Below, piece after piece: positions 18,246 through 26,944 of a DNA stretch of 64,000 bases. A program made the translations under genes and the position numbers. The stretch comes from Enhygromyxa salina (GTDB lineage Bacteria; Myxococcota_A; Polyangia; Nannocystales; Nannocystaceae): assembly GCF_002994635.1 (NCBI RefSeq), contig NZ_PVNL01000083.1, positions 1 to 64,000 of the forward strand, in the 5' to 3' direction. The notes beneath the pieces were generated by a model. The model searched no databases, was not told the origin of the DNA, and worked only from the letters and a program-made list of their open reading frames with translations. Each line of letters starts with the position of its first letter. Position 1 is the stretch's first letter.

Positions 18246-18557
18246 TCAGGACAAGCGAGCGAGCCAATAGGTCGGGTCGCGGCTGTGGTGGGCCAGCGCG
18301 ACTACCTTTAAAGCGCCGTCGACATTGATGACGATCACCGAGTAGTGAAAGCGGCTGACCACGAAGGCACGAACTTCGACGTCCGTCGCGACGCCCTCGA
18401 TGATCGGAGCACTGGCTGGAAATGACGCGAGCTGTTGGAGCTTCGCATCCAGCTCGCGGAGAAATGTGCGCGCAAGCCCATCGCGCTGCTGCTCCAGGTA
18501 GTCTGTGGCCTCCTCGAGTTTGGCCGCGGCCTCCTCGAAGAACTCAACCTCGCGCAT
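18246..18557 (-). CDS. RelE/ParE-type toxin
   Basis: 103 aa from the ATG at 18557. It has the RelE/ParE order: FFEEAAAKLEEATDYLEQQ helix pair, FLRELDAKLQQLASFPASAP, then strand/loop VEVRAFVVSRFHYSVIVINV and LKVVALAHHSRDPTYW. The paired small upstream protein belongs to the addiction-module (PF09720) type, and its gene overlaps the toxin start by 14 bp, the usual antitoxin-toxin order. RelE homologues cleave ribosome-bound mRNA and ParE homologues block gyrase; the residues seen do not decide between them. The upstream in-frame extension was not used because it lies inside the antitoxin gene. Confidence 0.88.
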   Translation of the reverse strand: MREVEFFEEAAAKLEEATDYLEQQRDGLARTFLRELDAKLQQLASFPASAPIIEGVATDVEVRAFVVSRFHYSVIVINVDGALKVVALAHHSRDPTYWLARLS

Positions 18558-18780
18558 CGTTTGCGTACTTGGCCTCGAGGCGAGCGAAGAGCGTCTCGGC
18601 GTCTTGCAGCTTCGCCTCCCCCCTGGAGAATTTTTCGAGCCTACGCTCGATCTCTTCCCGCCAGGCGAGACTGATCTCCGGACCGCCAAGGCTATCGCTC
18701 AATACGTAAATCAGCTCTTCCCGCTGATCGGGTGGAAGCGCGAGAGCCTCCTCGACGAGCTTCTTCGCGGCCGCGTTCAC
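18544..18780 (-). CDS. addiction-module antitoxin (PF09720-like)
   Basis: 78 aa. The sequence matches the short addiction-module family that accompanies RelE/ParE toxins: a start with LVEEALALPPDQREELIYVL, a central GPEISLAWREEIERRL helix and a basic/acidic C-terminal helix that would wrap the toxin. No separate DNA-binding domain is evident. It is the first gene of the operon and overlaps the toxin gene by 14 bp. A perfect palindrome 33 bp before its start codon is a candidate autoregulatory operator. Confidence 0.85.
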   Translation of the reverse strand: MNAAAKKLVEEALALPPDQREELIYVLSDSLGGPEISLAWREEIERRLEKFSRGEAKLQDAETLFARLEAKYANDARG

Positions 18781-18812
18781 CCAGACACAGTACGGCCGTG
18801 AGGGGCGGGGCT

Positions 18813-18830
18813 GCCAACTCTACAGTTGGC
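18813..18830. promoter_or_regulatory. palindrome GCCAACT-N4-AGTTGGC, candidate TA operator
   Basis: A perfect 7-bp dyad with 4-bp centre lies 33 bp upstream of the antitoxin start, where the promoter of the operon is expected. Toxin-antitoxin operons are usually repressed by their own complex at such palindromes. No T run follows it on either strand, which argues against a terminator. Confidence 0.45.
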
Positions 18831-18938
18831 GCCTCCTGACACCAAGCTCGAGCCGGCACAGTTCGGGCGTGGCGGGCGGCCCTGGCCCCCAAGGCGCCAA
18901 CGCCCCCCGGCAACCCTTGGGGCTTCCCGAAGAAGAAC

Positions 18939-18958
18939 GCCCGGTCGAGAGACCGGGC
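18939..18958 (-). terminator. candidate terminator of nrdJ
   Basis: A perfect hairpin GCCCGGTC-N4-GACCGGGC lies 31 bp past the nrdJ stop. On the minus strand it is followed by GTTCTTCTT, a modest T-rich tail. Confidence 0.55.
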
Positions 18959-18988
18959 GCCTTCATTACGAAACTACCGAGGCAACCC

Positions 18989-21900
18989 TCAGCTACAGCC
19001 AGAGGTGCCGCCGCAGGTCATGCACTTCATGCATGACCCGTTGCGGACCAGCGTGAACCCGCCGCAGCTGTCGCAAGCGTCGCCCTCGTAGCCCTGCATG
19101 CGGGCCCGACGGACCTGCTCGCCGAGGGCGGCCTGAGCTTGCAGCTCGGCCGCGCGGCCCCCGTTGGCGCCGCCAGCCGCTGCGACTGGCTTGAACGTGG
19201 TCGCGCTGGTGGTCGCGCCGACGGTGCGATCCTCGACCTCGATCTTGCCCTGCGCGGTGTCACCCACGAACAGGTGGGCCGAGCGGGGGATGTCGGCGGT
19301 CAGCTTGAGCGGACCGGGGGTCACGACGCGCTCGGAGATGACCTCTTCGTCGCGGTACTCGATGACCTCGTCGGCGCCGGTCGAGTCGGGGGCGAGATCC
19401 TCGGGCAGCACGTGCGCGAGGTCGGTGCGGTCGAGGTACGAGACGGCCAGCTCGCGGAAGATGTAGTCGATGATCGAGGTCGACATCTTCACGTGCGGGT
19501 GGCCGGTGACGATCCCGTTGGGCTCGAAGCGGGTGAACACGAACGCGTCGACGAACTCCTCGAGCGGCACGCCGTACTGCAGACCCAGGCTGATCGCGAT
19601 CGCAAAGCAGTTCATGAGCGAGCGAAACGCCGCGCCCTCTTTGTGCATGTCGATGAAGATCTCACCGAGCGTGCCATCGGTGTACTCACCGGTGTGCACG
19701 TAGACCTTGTGCCCGCCGATCGTGGCCTTTTGGGTGTAGCCGGCCCGGCGATCCGGCATCCGGCGGCGCTTGGACAGGTAGCGGTGCACGAGCCGCTCGG
19801 TGACCTTCTCGATCACCTGCGGCTGGCTGGTGGCCGCGGCTGCGGGCGCCCGGTAGCTGGGCTCGGCCTCGTCGAGATCGTCGAGGTCATCGCTGATGTC
19901 GTCGACGAGCGAAGCCGAGAGCGGCTGGCTGAGCTTGCTGCCGTCGCGGTACAGCGCGATCGCCTTGAGGCACAGCTTCCACGAGGCCATGTAGACCTGC
20001 TTGACCTCGTCGATCGTGGCCTCGTTGGGCATGTTGATCGTCTTGGAGATCGCGCCAGACAAGAACGGCTGGGCGGCGGCCATCATGTGGACGTGGGCCA
20101 TGGGGCGGATGAACCGGACCCCGTAGCGACCGCAGCGGTTGGCGCAGTCGAACACGGGCAGGTGCTCGTCCCGCAGGTGCGGCGCGCCCTCGACGGTCAT
20201 GGTCCCGCACACCCAGTCGTTGGCGGCCTGGATCTGCGCGCTGGTGAACCCGAGCTCGCGGAGCATGTCGAAGCCCGGATCCGACAGCTGGGCGTCGGTG
20301 AAGCCGAGCGTGTCGCGGCAAAATTCGTCGCCGAGCGTGTAGCGGTTGAACACGAACGAGAGCTCGAACGCCTGGGGGAGCTCGGACTCGATCCGGTCGA
20401 TCAGCGGCTGCGTGAACCCCTTGGCGCGCAGATCCGCGTGGGTGAGCTCGGGCGCGCCCGCGAGGGTCCCGGCGCCCTTGCAGTAGCGGACGATGTCCTC
20501 GATCTGGCCGTCGCTGTAGCCGAGCCGGCCGAGCGCGGCGGGGACCGACTGGTTGATGATCTTGAAGTAGCCGCCGCCGGCGAGCTTCTTGAACTTGACG
20601 AGCGCGAAGTCGGGCTCGATGCCGGTCGTGTCGCAGTCCATGACCAGGCCGATCGTGCCGGTCGGCGCGATCACGGTGACCTGGGCGTTGCGGAACCCCG
20701 ACTTCTCGCCGCGGGTGAGCGCCTCGTCCCACGCGGCCTGGGCCGAGCGCAGCAGGTAGTTGGGGCAGATCCGCGAGTCGACGCCCTTGGGCGCGGTCGC
20801 CAGCGACTCGTACTCGGACCGCGGCACGTCGTAGATCGCGCGGCGATGGTTACGGATCACCCGCAGCATCGACTCGCGGTTGTCGGCGTAGCCGGGGAAC
20901 GGCCCGTGCTCGGCCGCGAGCTCGGCCGACGCGGCGTAGCTCGCCCCGGTCATCAGGGCCGTGACGCCGCCACAGATCGCGGCGGCCTGCTCGGAGTCGT
21001 AGGGCACCCCGCGGACCATGAAGTAGGTGCCGAGGTTGGCGTAGCCGAGCCCGAGCGTGCGGAATTTGAAGCTGCGGGTGGCGATCTGCGGGCTCGGGAA
21101 CTGGGCCATGAGCACCGAGACCTCGAGCACGATCGTCCACAGCCGGGTCGCGTGACGGATCGCCACGACGTCGAGGTTGCCGTCACCGGCCCCGCCCGAC
21201 TCGATGAATTTCATCAGGTTCAGCGACGCCAGGTTGCACGCCGTGTCGTCGAGGAACATGTACTCCGAGCAAGGATTGCTGGCGTTGATGCGGCCGTCGG
21301 CCGGGCAGGTGTGCCAGTCGTTGATCGTGGTGTCGTACTGCAGGCCCGGGTCGGCGCAGCTCCACGCGGAGTAGGCGATCTTGTCCCACAGCTCGCGCGC
21401 GCGCAGGGTGCGGCTGACCTTGCCGTCGGTCCGACGGATCAGATCCCAGGTGTGGTCGTCCTCGACGGCGTGCAGGAACCCGTCGACGATCCGCACCGAG
21501 TTGTTGGAGTTCTGCCCGGACACGGTCCCGTAGGCGTCGGAGTCCCAGCCGGTCGTGTACTCGGGAAACTCGATCTCGCGGGCGCCCTGCTTGGCCAGCT
21601 GGATCGCGCGCTGGATGTAGTTCTCGGCGACCTGGACCTTGCGGGCGCGCTTGATCGCCTTGCGCAGCGGTCGATTCTTGCGCGGGTCGAAGCGCTCGGC
21701 GGCGGTCAGCTCCGCGTCGGTGACGTGGCACGCGCGGATGATCTGGTTGAGGTGCTCGTTGCACAGCCGCGAGCCGGTGACCAGCGCGGCGACCTTCTGC
21801 TCCTCGACGACCTTCCAGTCGATGTAGGCCTCGATGTCGGGATGATCGACGTCGACGACGACCATCTTGGCGGCGCGGCGCGTGGTCCCGCCGCTCTTGA

Positions 21901-22702
21901 TCGCCCCGGCGGCCCGGTCGCCGATGCGCAGGAAGCTCATCAGCCCGCTCGAGCGCCCGCCGCCCGACAGCGGCTCACCCTCGCCGCGGATCTGCGAGAA
22001 GTTCGAGCCGGTGCCCGAGCCGTACTTGAACAGCCGGGCCTCGCGGACCCACAGATCCATGATGCCGCTGTCGCCGACCAGGTCGTCCGACACGCCCTGA
22101 ATGAAGCACGCGTGCGGCTGCGGGTGCTCGTAGGCGTTGACCGACTTGAGCAGCTCGCCGGTGGTTGGATCGCAGTAGTAGTGGCCCTGCGCGGGGCCGC
22201 TGATCCCGTAGGCCCAGTGCAGCCCGGTGTTGAACCACTGCGGGCTGTTGGGCGCGGCGCGCTGGCTGGCGAGCATGGTCACCATCTCGTCGAAGAAGGC
22301 CCGCGCTTGCTGGTCGTCCTCGAAGTAGCCGTGCTTGTGACCCCAGTAGGTCCAGCAGCCGGCCAGGCGATCGAACACCTGTCGGCTGTCGCGCTCGCCG
22401 GTGAAGCGCTCGGCCTCGGGCAGCTCGGCGAGCGCCTCTTCGTCGGGCTCGCTGCGCCACAGCCACTCGGGCACGCCCTCTTCGGGGACCCGACGGAGCA
22501 CGGCGGGGACCCCGGCGCGCCGGAAATATTTTTGGGCGAGGATGTCGACCGCGACCTGCGACCAGCCCCTGGGGACCAGCATGTTGCTGGCCTCGAACAC
22601 CAGCGACCCGTCCGGGTTGGTGATGCGGGAGCTGCGGGCTTCGAAGTCGAGGCCCTCGTAGGGGCGCTCGGTCGATCGGGTGAAGAGACGGCTGATCTTC
22701 AT
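18989..22702 (-). CDS. nrdJ: adenosylcobalamin-dependent (class II) ribonucleoside-diphosphate reductase
   Basis: 1237 aa, the length of the large NrdJ subgroup. It reduces ribonucleotides to deoxyribonucleotides using adenosylcobalamin to make the radical, so it works with or without oxygen. It has the N-terminal half with [13 protein letters not shown], the [16 protein letters not shown] segment, and the active-site [20 protein letters not shown] with the N-C-E trio. [21 protein letters not shown] segment and a C-terminal cysteine-rich tail ([15 protein letters not shown]) follow; the tail recycles the active-site disulfide or binds zinc. No separate nrdAB is in the window. It has a 330-bp leader, then paired NrdR-like boxes. 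No clear B12 riboswitch is seen in the leader. Confidence 0.96.
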   Translation of the reverse strand: MKISRLFTRSTERPYEGLDFEARSSRITNPDGSLVFEASNMLVPRGWSQVAVDILAQKYFRRAGVPAVLRRVPEEGVPEWLWRSEPDEEALAELPEAERFTGERDSRQVFDRLAGCWTYWGHKHGYFEDDQQARAFFDEMVTMLASQRAAPNSPQWFNTGLHWAYGISGPAQGHYYCDPTTGELLKSVNAYEHPQPHACFIQGVSDDLVGDSGIMDLWVREARLFKYGSGTGSNFSQIRGEGEPLSGGGRSSGLMSFLRIGDRAAGAIKSGGTTRRAAKMVVVDVDHPDIEAYIDWKVVEEQKVAALVTGSRLCNEHLNQIIRACHVTDAELTAAERFDPRKNRPLRKAIKRARKVQVAENYIQRAIQLAKQGAREIEFPEYTTGWDSDAYGTVSGQNSNNSVRIVDGFLHAVEDDHTWDLIRRTDGKVSRTLRARELWDKIAYSAWSCADPGLQYDTTINDWHTCPADGRINASNPCSEYMFLDDTACNLASLNLMKFIESGGAGDGNLDVVAIRHATRLWTIVLEVSVLMAQFPSPQIATRSFKFRTLGLGYANLGTYFMVRGVPYDSEQAAAICGGVTALMTGASYAASAELAAEHGPFPGYADNRESMLRVIRNHRRAIYDVPRSEYESLATAPKGVDSRICPNYLLRSAQAAWDEALTRGEKSGFRNAQVTVIAPTGTIGLVMDCDTTGIEPDFALVKFKKLAGGGYFKIINQSVPAALGRLGYSDGQIEDIVRYCKGAGTLAGAPELTHADLRAKGFTQPLIDRIESELPQAFELSFVFNRYTLGDEFCRDTLGFTDAQLSDPGFDMLRELGFTSAQIQAANDWVCGTMTVEGAPHLRDEHLPVFDCANRCGRYGVRFIRPMAHVHMMAAAQPFLSGAISKTINMPNEATIDEVKQVYMASWKLCLKAIALYRDGSKLSQPLSASLVDDISDDLDDLDEAEPSYRAPAAAATSQPQVIEKVTERLVHRYLSKRRRMPDRRAGYTQKATIGGHKVYVHTGEYTDGTLGEIFIDMHKEGAAFRSLMNCFAIAISLGLQYGVPLEEFVDAFVFTRFEPNGIVTGHPHVKMSTSIIDYIFRELAVSYLDRTDLAHVLPEDLAPDSTGADEVIEYRDEEVISERVVTPGPLKLTADIPRSAHLFVGDTAQGKIEVEDRTVGATTSATTFKPVAAAGGANGGRAAELQAQAALGEQVRRARMQGYEGDACDSCGGFTLVRNGSCMKCMTCGGTSGCS

Positions 22703-23033
22703 GGCGGTGCGGGGCGTGGGCGGCGAGTGGGTGAGCAGGCGAGCAGGCTAAGAAGGCGCGAACGGCTCCGCTCGACGGCTTGACGCGAAAGCCGTGGTCT
22801 GCGGCGGTCGACTCGGGGGGAGTCGCCTGGTGCCGGGCCGGCTGGTCAGCCGAGGCGGTGGGAGCGGTGGCGGTGGGCTGGGGCTGGCAGCGTGTGCCGA
22901 GCCCGCGGGCGGGAATCTGGTGGTGGGAGCCGGCGAAGAGCAGTACCCCAGGCGGGCGGATTTGGCACGGACTCGTGGGACGCCGACCCCGTGATCTGTC
23001 GGAGCGCGAGCGTTTTTGGGGCGGCGAGCGCCC
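22703..23033. other. non-coding nrdJ leader
   Basis: 331 bp between the nrdJ start and the NrdR-like boxes. Open frames here are proline/arginine-rich by composition only. I looked for a cobalamin riboswitch on the minus strand (B12 box, GCCACTG core) and did not find one. Confidence 0.5.
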
Positions 23034-23081
23034 GGCCCACATGTTGGGGTCGGAGGCCTAACCAACCACAACATGTGGTGT
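23034..23081. promoter_or_regulatory. paired NrdR-like boxes upstream of nrdJ
   Basis: Two 16-bp dyads, GGCCCACATGTTGGGG (23034-23049) and CCACAACATGTGGTGT (23066-23081), share the core ACATGT. Their centres are 32 bp apart (gap 16 bp), three helical turns. The second matches the published NrdR consensus acaCwAtATaTwGtgt at most conserved positions. NrdR represses ribonucleotide reductase genes by binding tandem boxes with exactly this kind of spacing. They lie about 330 bp upstream of the nrdJ start codon. Confidence 0.65.
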
Positions 23082-23115
23082 GTCGCAAGAACCCGGCGAT
23101 CGCCGCGATCTCAAG

Positions 23116-23124
23116 TTATCCACA
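23116..23124 (+). promoter_or_regulatory. consensus DnaA box TTATCCACA
   Basis: A perfect 9-bp DnaA box 35 bp beyond the NrdR-like boxes. DnaA regulates nrd genes in E. coli. Single matches are weak evidence, but in a GC-rich genome this AT-rich 9-mer next to nrd regulatory sites is worth noting. Confidence 0.5.
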
Positions 23125-23623
23125 GCTTCCGGCCCATGGGATTGGTCGGTTGGGAACCTGTTGAATCAGCTCTCGGCGTCCGACAAACGGCTTGATCAAT
23201 GCGGTTCAGGTGTTCGACGCCACCCAGATTCTCGGGTTGGCCCCGGATTTGCTGTCGGTGGATCTGCGACCCTTCGCCTGGCGATCGATCCCCAACTGGT
23301 CCCCAGGATGACTGCGCGGTCGCCACCGATCCGCCCCCAAGCTTCGTGTCAGGAGATCTCCATTTTCGCGCATCGACTGAAACAGGCCGAGCGGGTGGAG
23401 GCGATCTCCAGCCTAGTCAAACGATCAGTCCCCGACTCCCGGGTTGCCGTCCCAAACCAGAGGGTTGCCGTCCCCGCCAGGCCTGTCGCACAATCAGGCG
23501 GACGCTAGCAGGCGGTCGCAGACTGGCGATCGCTGGTAGCCCGTGAATCGCGCGCTCTGTTGCGCCCTCCCCCGCGCGGTGCGGGTCGGACGGACGTGCT
23601 GGCGAGTGAAACCCGAGACGAGC
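23125..23623. other. non-coding gap with a short direct repeat
   Basis: No convincing gene, tRNA or terminator. A 13-bp direct repeat GGGTTGCCGTCCC occurs at 23441-23453 and 23462-23474. Open frames crossing the region lack plausible domain structure. Confidence 0.5.
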
Positions 23624-24175
23624 ATGGCTGGTAACGACATCCCTCCCCTGCGCCGCAACGAGCTCGAGCGCCTGAGCGCGGTCGAGACCCTCAAAGGTCT
23701 GAGCAACCCCGGCGACGTCAAGCTCGGCGAGCTCGTTGGCTTCTTGGAGGCGCGGGATCTGTGGACCCAATTCTCCAAGATCACGCTTGGGGATCTGCGC
23801 GACGCGTTCGGCCTCGAGCCCGAGCCCGAGCCCGAGCTCGACACGCCGAAGAAGCGAAAGCGGCGGATCCTGCAAGAGGCGCTGGGCGGACCCGAAGAGC
23901 AGGCCGACGGTCACGACGAAGGCGCGGAGATGGCCGACGAGATCGTCAAGAAGATCCCCAAGGCTCCGGCCGACGGGGGGCTCGAGACCGACGAGGTCGG
24001 GCGCATGGTCGTGCCCTTCGTCGAAGGCAACGGCGACGTCACGCTCGACGACATCGCCGAGTACACCCGCATGGATCGCAAGGTCCTGCGCCACCACCTG
24101 GGTGTGCTCTGTAAAGAAGGTCGGCTCGAGCGAATCGGCGTCGGTCGCCACGCGATCTACTCGGCTGTCGTGTAG
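23624..24175 (+). CDS. winged-helix domain protein of unknown function
   Basis: 183 aa from the ATG at 23624. The N-terminal third is helical (LRRNELERLSAVETLKGLSN, then LGELVGFLEARDLW). Next comes an acidic Glu-Pro stretch, a KKRKRR basic cluster and an acidic linker. The C-terminal 50 residues (VTLDDIAEYTRMDRKVLRHH, then LGVLCKEGRLERIGVGRHAIY) form a winged helix-turn-helix of the ArsR/MarR-like shape. It may be a DNA-binding regulator, but the family is not identified. The next gene starts 9 bp downstream (TTG), so the two are co-transcribed and the protein may act on or with the MMPL transporter. Confidence 0.65.
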   Translation: MAGNDIPPLRRNELERLSAVETLKGLSNPGDVKLGELVGFLEARDLWTQFSKITLGDLRDAFGLEPEPEPELDTPKKRKRRILQEALGGPEEQADGHDEGAEMADEIVKKIPKAPADGGLETDEVGRMVVPFVEGNGDVTLDDIAEYTRMDRKVLRHHLGVLCKEGRLERIGVGRHAIYSAVV

Positions 24176-24184
24176 GGTCCAGGC

Positions 24185-26797
24185 TTGAGCGAGCCGCCCG
24201 ACGCCAGCTGGGCCCACCGTCTGCGCGACTGGTGGATCGAGCAGATCATCCGACACCACCGCGTGGTCCTGGTCTTGGGCCTGGCGCTGACGCTGGTCGC
24301 GGGCTGGCTCGCCTCGCGTCTGAAGATCGACAGCGACATGCGCGCGCTGCTGCCCCGCGATCACGCGGTGGTCCACGCGATCGAGCACATCGAAGCCAAC
24401 TTTGGCGCGGTCGGGTCGATCAACGTCGTGGTCCAGGGCGGCGCCGCGTCAGACCGCCACGCGCTGGCCGACGCGATCGCGACGTCGCTCGCGGACGAGC
24501 CGATGCTGCGCGAGGTCGATCACCGCCTCGCCAGCGACTTCTTCATCACCCACGCGCTCTACTACCTCGACGAGTCCGACATGGACACGCTCGTCGAGCG
24601 GGTCGAGGCCTGGCAGCACTACCAGTTCTGCTCGGCGGCGCCCGACGTGTGCATCGAGGCCCCGGATCCTGACGCCCCGGCGGCCCTGCAGCAGTTCATC
24701 GACGCCAAGCGCGAGGCGGTCGAGCAGCGCGCGGGGTTTCGCGACTACTACGAGCGCGCGGGGATCGACGCGCTGGTCCTGTTCTTGCGGCCGACCCACA
24801 GCTCGGCGGATCTCGACTACGCCGTCGAGGTCAGCGATCGGATGTCCGAGCGGGTCTCGCAGGTGTTCGCCCGCGCGGGCCCGTGGCACGCCGCCGGAGT
24901 CCGCTTCAACCTGGTCGGGCCCTACGTCAACAAGGCCGCGGAGCGAAAGATCATCGGCCGCGACATGGTCCGCAGCGGCGTGGTCGCGCTGCTCGGCGTG
25001 ACCGTGGTCCTGTACCTGTTGTTTCGCTCGTGGCGGGCGATCGGGACCTTGCTGGTCCCCCTCGCCTGCGGCGTGACCTGGTCGCTCGGGGCCACGCAGC
25101 TGGCGATCGGCCACCTCAACTCGATCACCAGCTTGATCTCGTCGGTGGTGATGGGCATCGGCATCGACGCGGGCATCCACATCCTCGCCCGGGCCCGGCG
25201 CGAGCGCGAGGACCACGACAACCAGCCGACGATCCGGCGCGCGTTCACGGCCGTGATCGCGCCGTTGCTGGTCGCCTCGTGCACGACCGCGAGCGCGTTC
25301 GTGGTCATGGCCAGCTCGCAGTTCCCGGCGTTCGGCGAGTTCGGGGTCATCGCGGGGTTCGGCGTCGCCCTGTGTCTGCTGGCGATGCTCACCGTGTACC
25401 CGGCGCTGCTGGCCCTGGTCGGGATCAAGCCCGCGCGGCGGATGCCACCCGACGGGATCGGCGGCGCCACGCGGGTGCTGCTGGCCCGGCCGGGCCTGAT
25501 CTTCACCGCGATCGTGCTGCTGACCCTGGCGTCGTTTCGGGGCATCGAGCACATGCGCAGCGACGGGTTCGAGCGCAACACTCGCTCACTTCAGAGTGAC
25601 GAGACCCGCGACGCGACCGAGGCCGACGTGTTCTTGATCTCGGAGATCTTCGGCCGCAACGTGCACGCCAGCGTGCTGTCGGTCCCGACCTACGAAGAGC
25701 TCGAGCGGGTCTACGAGCGCGCGATCAAGCAGCACGCCCGCCGCGTCGCGGCCGACGACACCCGCGTCGCCGAGCTGGTCGCGGCGCCGAGCTTGATGCC
25801 GCCCAAGCACATCGACCAGCAGCTTCGGCACGCGCGGATCACCGCGATGACCGAAGACTGGAGCCCGCGCGTGTGGGCCCAGCTGCGCGGTGAAGACCCC
25901 GACGAGTCCGACGCGGGCTCGGACGGGTGGGACGACGAGTTCGAGCCGCTCGACGGTGGCGACGCTGGCGTCGAGTCGGACGGGGATCCCGATGAAGAAA
26001 CGGTCGAGACAGCTGAGACAGCCGACCAGCCCACGCAGGCGCCCACGCCGACCGGCGGCCTCGATCCCAGCGACGGCGCGACCCTCCAGCGCATGCTCGA
26101 GGCCGAGCCCTTCGGCCCCGAGGATCTCCCGCCCGAGGCGATCGGCAAGCTGCGCGGCGACGACGGCAGCTGGGGGTTGTTCGCCTACCCCAACTACGAC
26201 GCGGCCGACATCCTCACGAGCGTCGAGTTCATGCAGGAGGTCCAGGCCTACGCCGACGGCGCGGGGACCTTCGCGGGCGAGCCCACGGTCTACGCGACGA
26301 TCTTCACGACCCTCGAGGACGAGTGGCCGGTCGTGATCGGCATGGCGCTCTCGATCATCGCGGCGTTCGTGTTCTGGCAGGTGCGCAGCGTCGGTCAGAC
26401 GCTGGTCACGATCGCCCCGCTCGCGCTCGCGTTCTGGTGGACCTTCGGGATCCTCGGCGCCTTCGATCTCAAGCTCACCTTGTTCAGCGTGCCGATCCTC
26501 CCGGCGATCTTGGGGATCGGCGTGGACAACGGCGTGTACCTGACGGCCGCGATCCGCCGCGAGCAGAGCACCAACACCGGCCTGCACCGGTCCGTCGACG
26601 AGACCGGGCGGGCGATCCTGGCCGCGACCATGACCACGGCGATGGGCTTTGGCGCGTTCTTGGTGGCCGACAGCGGGGGCCTGCGAACGATCGGGCAGCT
26701 CGCCGTGATCGGGATCTTGTCGACGGCGGTCGCGTCGTTGTTGGCGGTGCCGACGATCGCCGCGCTGGTCCAGCGCCGCCGTGACCGGCTCGAGTGA
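24185..26797 (+). CDS. MMPL/SSD-type RND transporter (HpnN-like)
   Basis: 870 aa. The only start between the upstream in-frame stop and the first membrane helix is the TTG at 24185. Two repeats of one TM plus a periplasmic loop plus five TMs are visible: TM1 VVLVLGLALTLVAGWLA, DSDMRALLP, a TM block with GIGIDAGIHILARAR, then a second half with GIGVDNGVYLTAAIRREQ. An acidic Asp/Glu/Thr-rich insert (about residues 565-625) lies in the second periplasmic loop. Such 'predicted exporters of the RND superfamily' carry lipids or hopanoids between membranes; HpnN is the best-studied relative. The substrate is not known here. It is probably one operon with the upstream winged-helix gene. Confidence 0.85.
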   Translation: MSEPPDASWAHRLRDWWIEQIIRHHRVVLVLGLALTLVAGWLASRLKIDSDMRALLPRDHAVVHAIEHIEANFGAVGSINVVVQGGAASDRHALADAIATSLADEPMLREVDHRLASDFFITHALYYLDESDMDTLVERVEAWQHYQFCSAAPDVCIEAPDPDAPAALQQFIDAKREAVEQRAGFRDYYERAGIDALVLFLRPTHSSADLDYAVEVSDRMSERVSQVFARAGPWHAAGVRFNLVGPYVNKAAERKIIGRDMVRSGVVALLGVTVVLYLLFRSWRAIGTLLVPLACGVTWSLGATQLAIGHLNSITSLISSVVMGIGIDAGIHILARARREREDHDNQPTIRRAFTAVIAPLLVASCTTASAFVVMASSQFPAFGEFGVIAGFGVALCLLAMLTVYPALLALVGIKPARRMPPDGIGGATRVLLARPGLIFTAIVLLTLASFRGIEHMRSDGFERNTRSLQSDETRDATEADVFLISEIFGRNVHASVLSVPTYEELERVYERAIKQHARRVAADDTRVAELVAAPSLMPPKHIDQQLRHARITAMTEDWSPRVWAQLRGEDPDESDAGSDGWDDEFEPLDGGDAGVESDGDPDEETVETAETADQPTQAPTPTGGLDPSDGATLQRMLEAEPFGPEDLPPEAIGKLRGDDGSWGLFAYPNYDAADILTSVEFMQEVQAYADGAGTFAGEPTVYATIFTTLEDEWPVVIGMALSIIAAFVFWQVRSVGQTLVTIAPLALAFWWTFGILGAFDLKLTLFSVPILPAILGIGVDNGVYLTAAIRREQSTNTGLHRSVDETGRAILAATMTTAMGFGAFLVADSGGLRTIGQLAVIGILSTAVASLLAVPTIAALVQRRRDRLE

Positions 26798-26926
26798 TCG
26801 CTCAGGTAGCGGACGGCACCTCGACCCCGAAGCCGTCGCCGCGCCGCTCGGGTGTCAACTGAAGCGCCGCTGACGTCGCCGAGATGTCGCTGCAGCACCG
26901 CCAGGCGGCGCAGCTAGCGATACTGG

Positions 26927-26944
26927 CTGAGCGGGCCCGCTCAG
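26927..26944. terminator. 18-bp perfect palindrome between convergent genes
   Basis: CTGAGCGGG-CCCGCTCAG overlaps the stop codon of the minus-strand membrane gene and lies 130 bp after the MMPL stop. The position suits a bidirectional terminator, but there is no T run. Confidence 0.3.

Noticed and set aside
19139-22783. 1214-aa open frame antisense to nrdJ
   Set aside because: Mirror of a highly conserved gene; the peptide is low-complexity Val/Gly/Arg/Asp without fold.
22703-23033. Possible cobalamin riboswitch in the nrdJ leader
   Set aside because: Some GGGAA/GGTG/CCGG-like pieces appear, but on the strand opposite to nrdJ, and the B12 box and GCCACTG core are missing.
23080-23508. 142-aa open frame after the NrdR-like region
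   Set aside because: Overlaps the DnaA box, has no Shine-Dalgarno site and no protein-like pattern.
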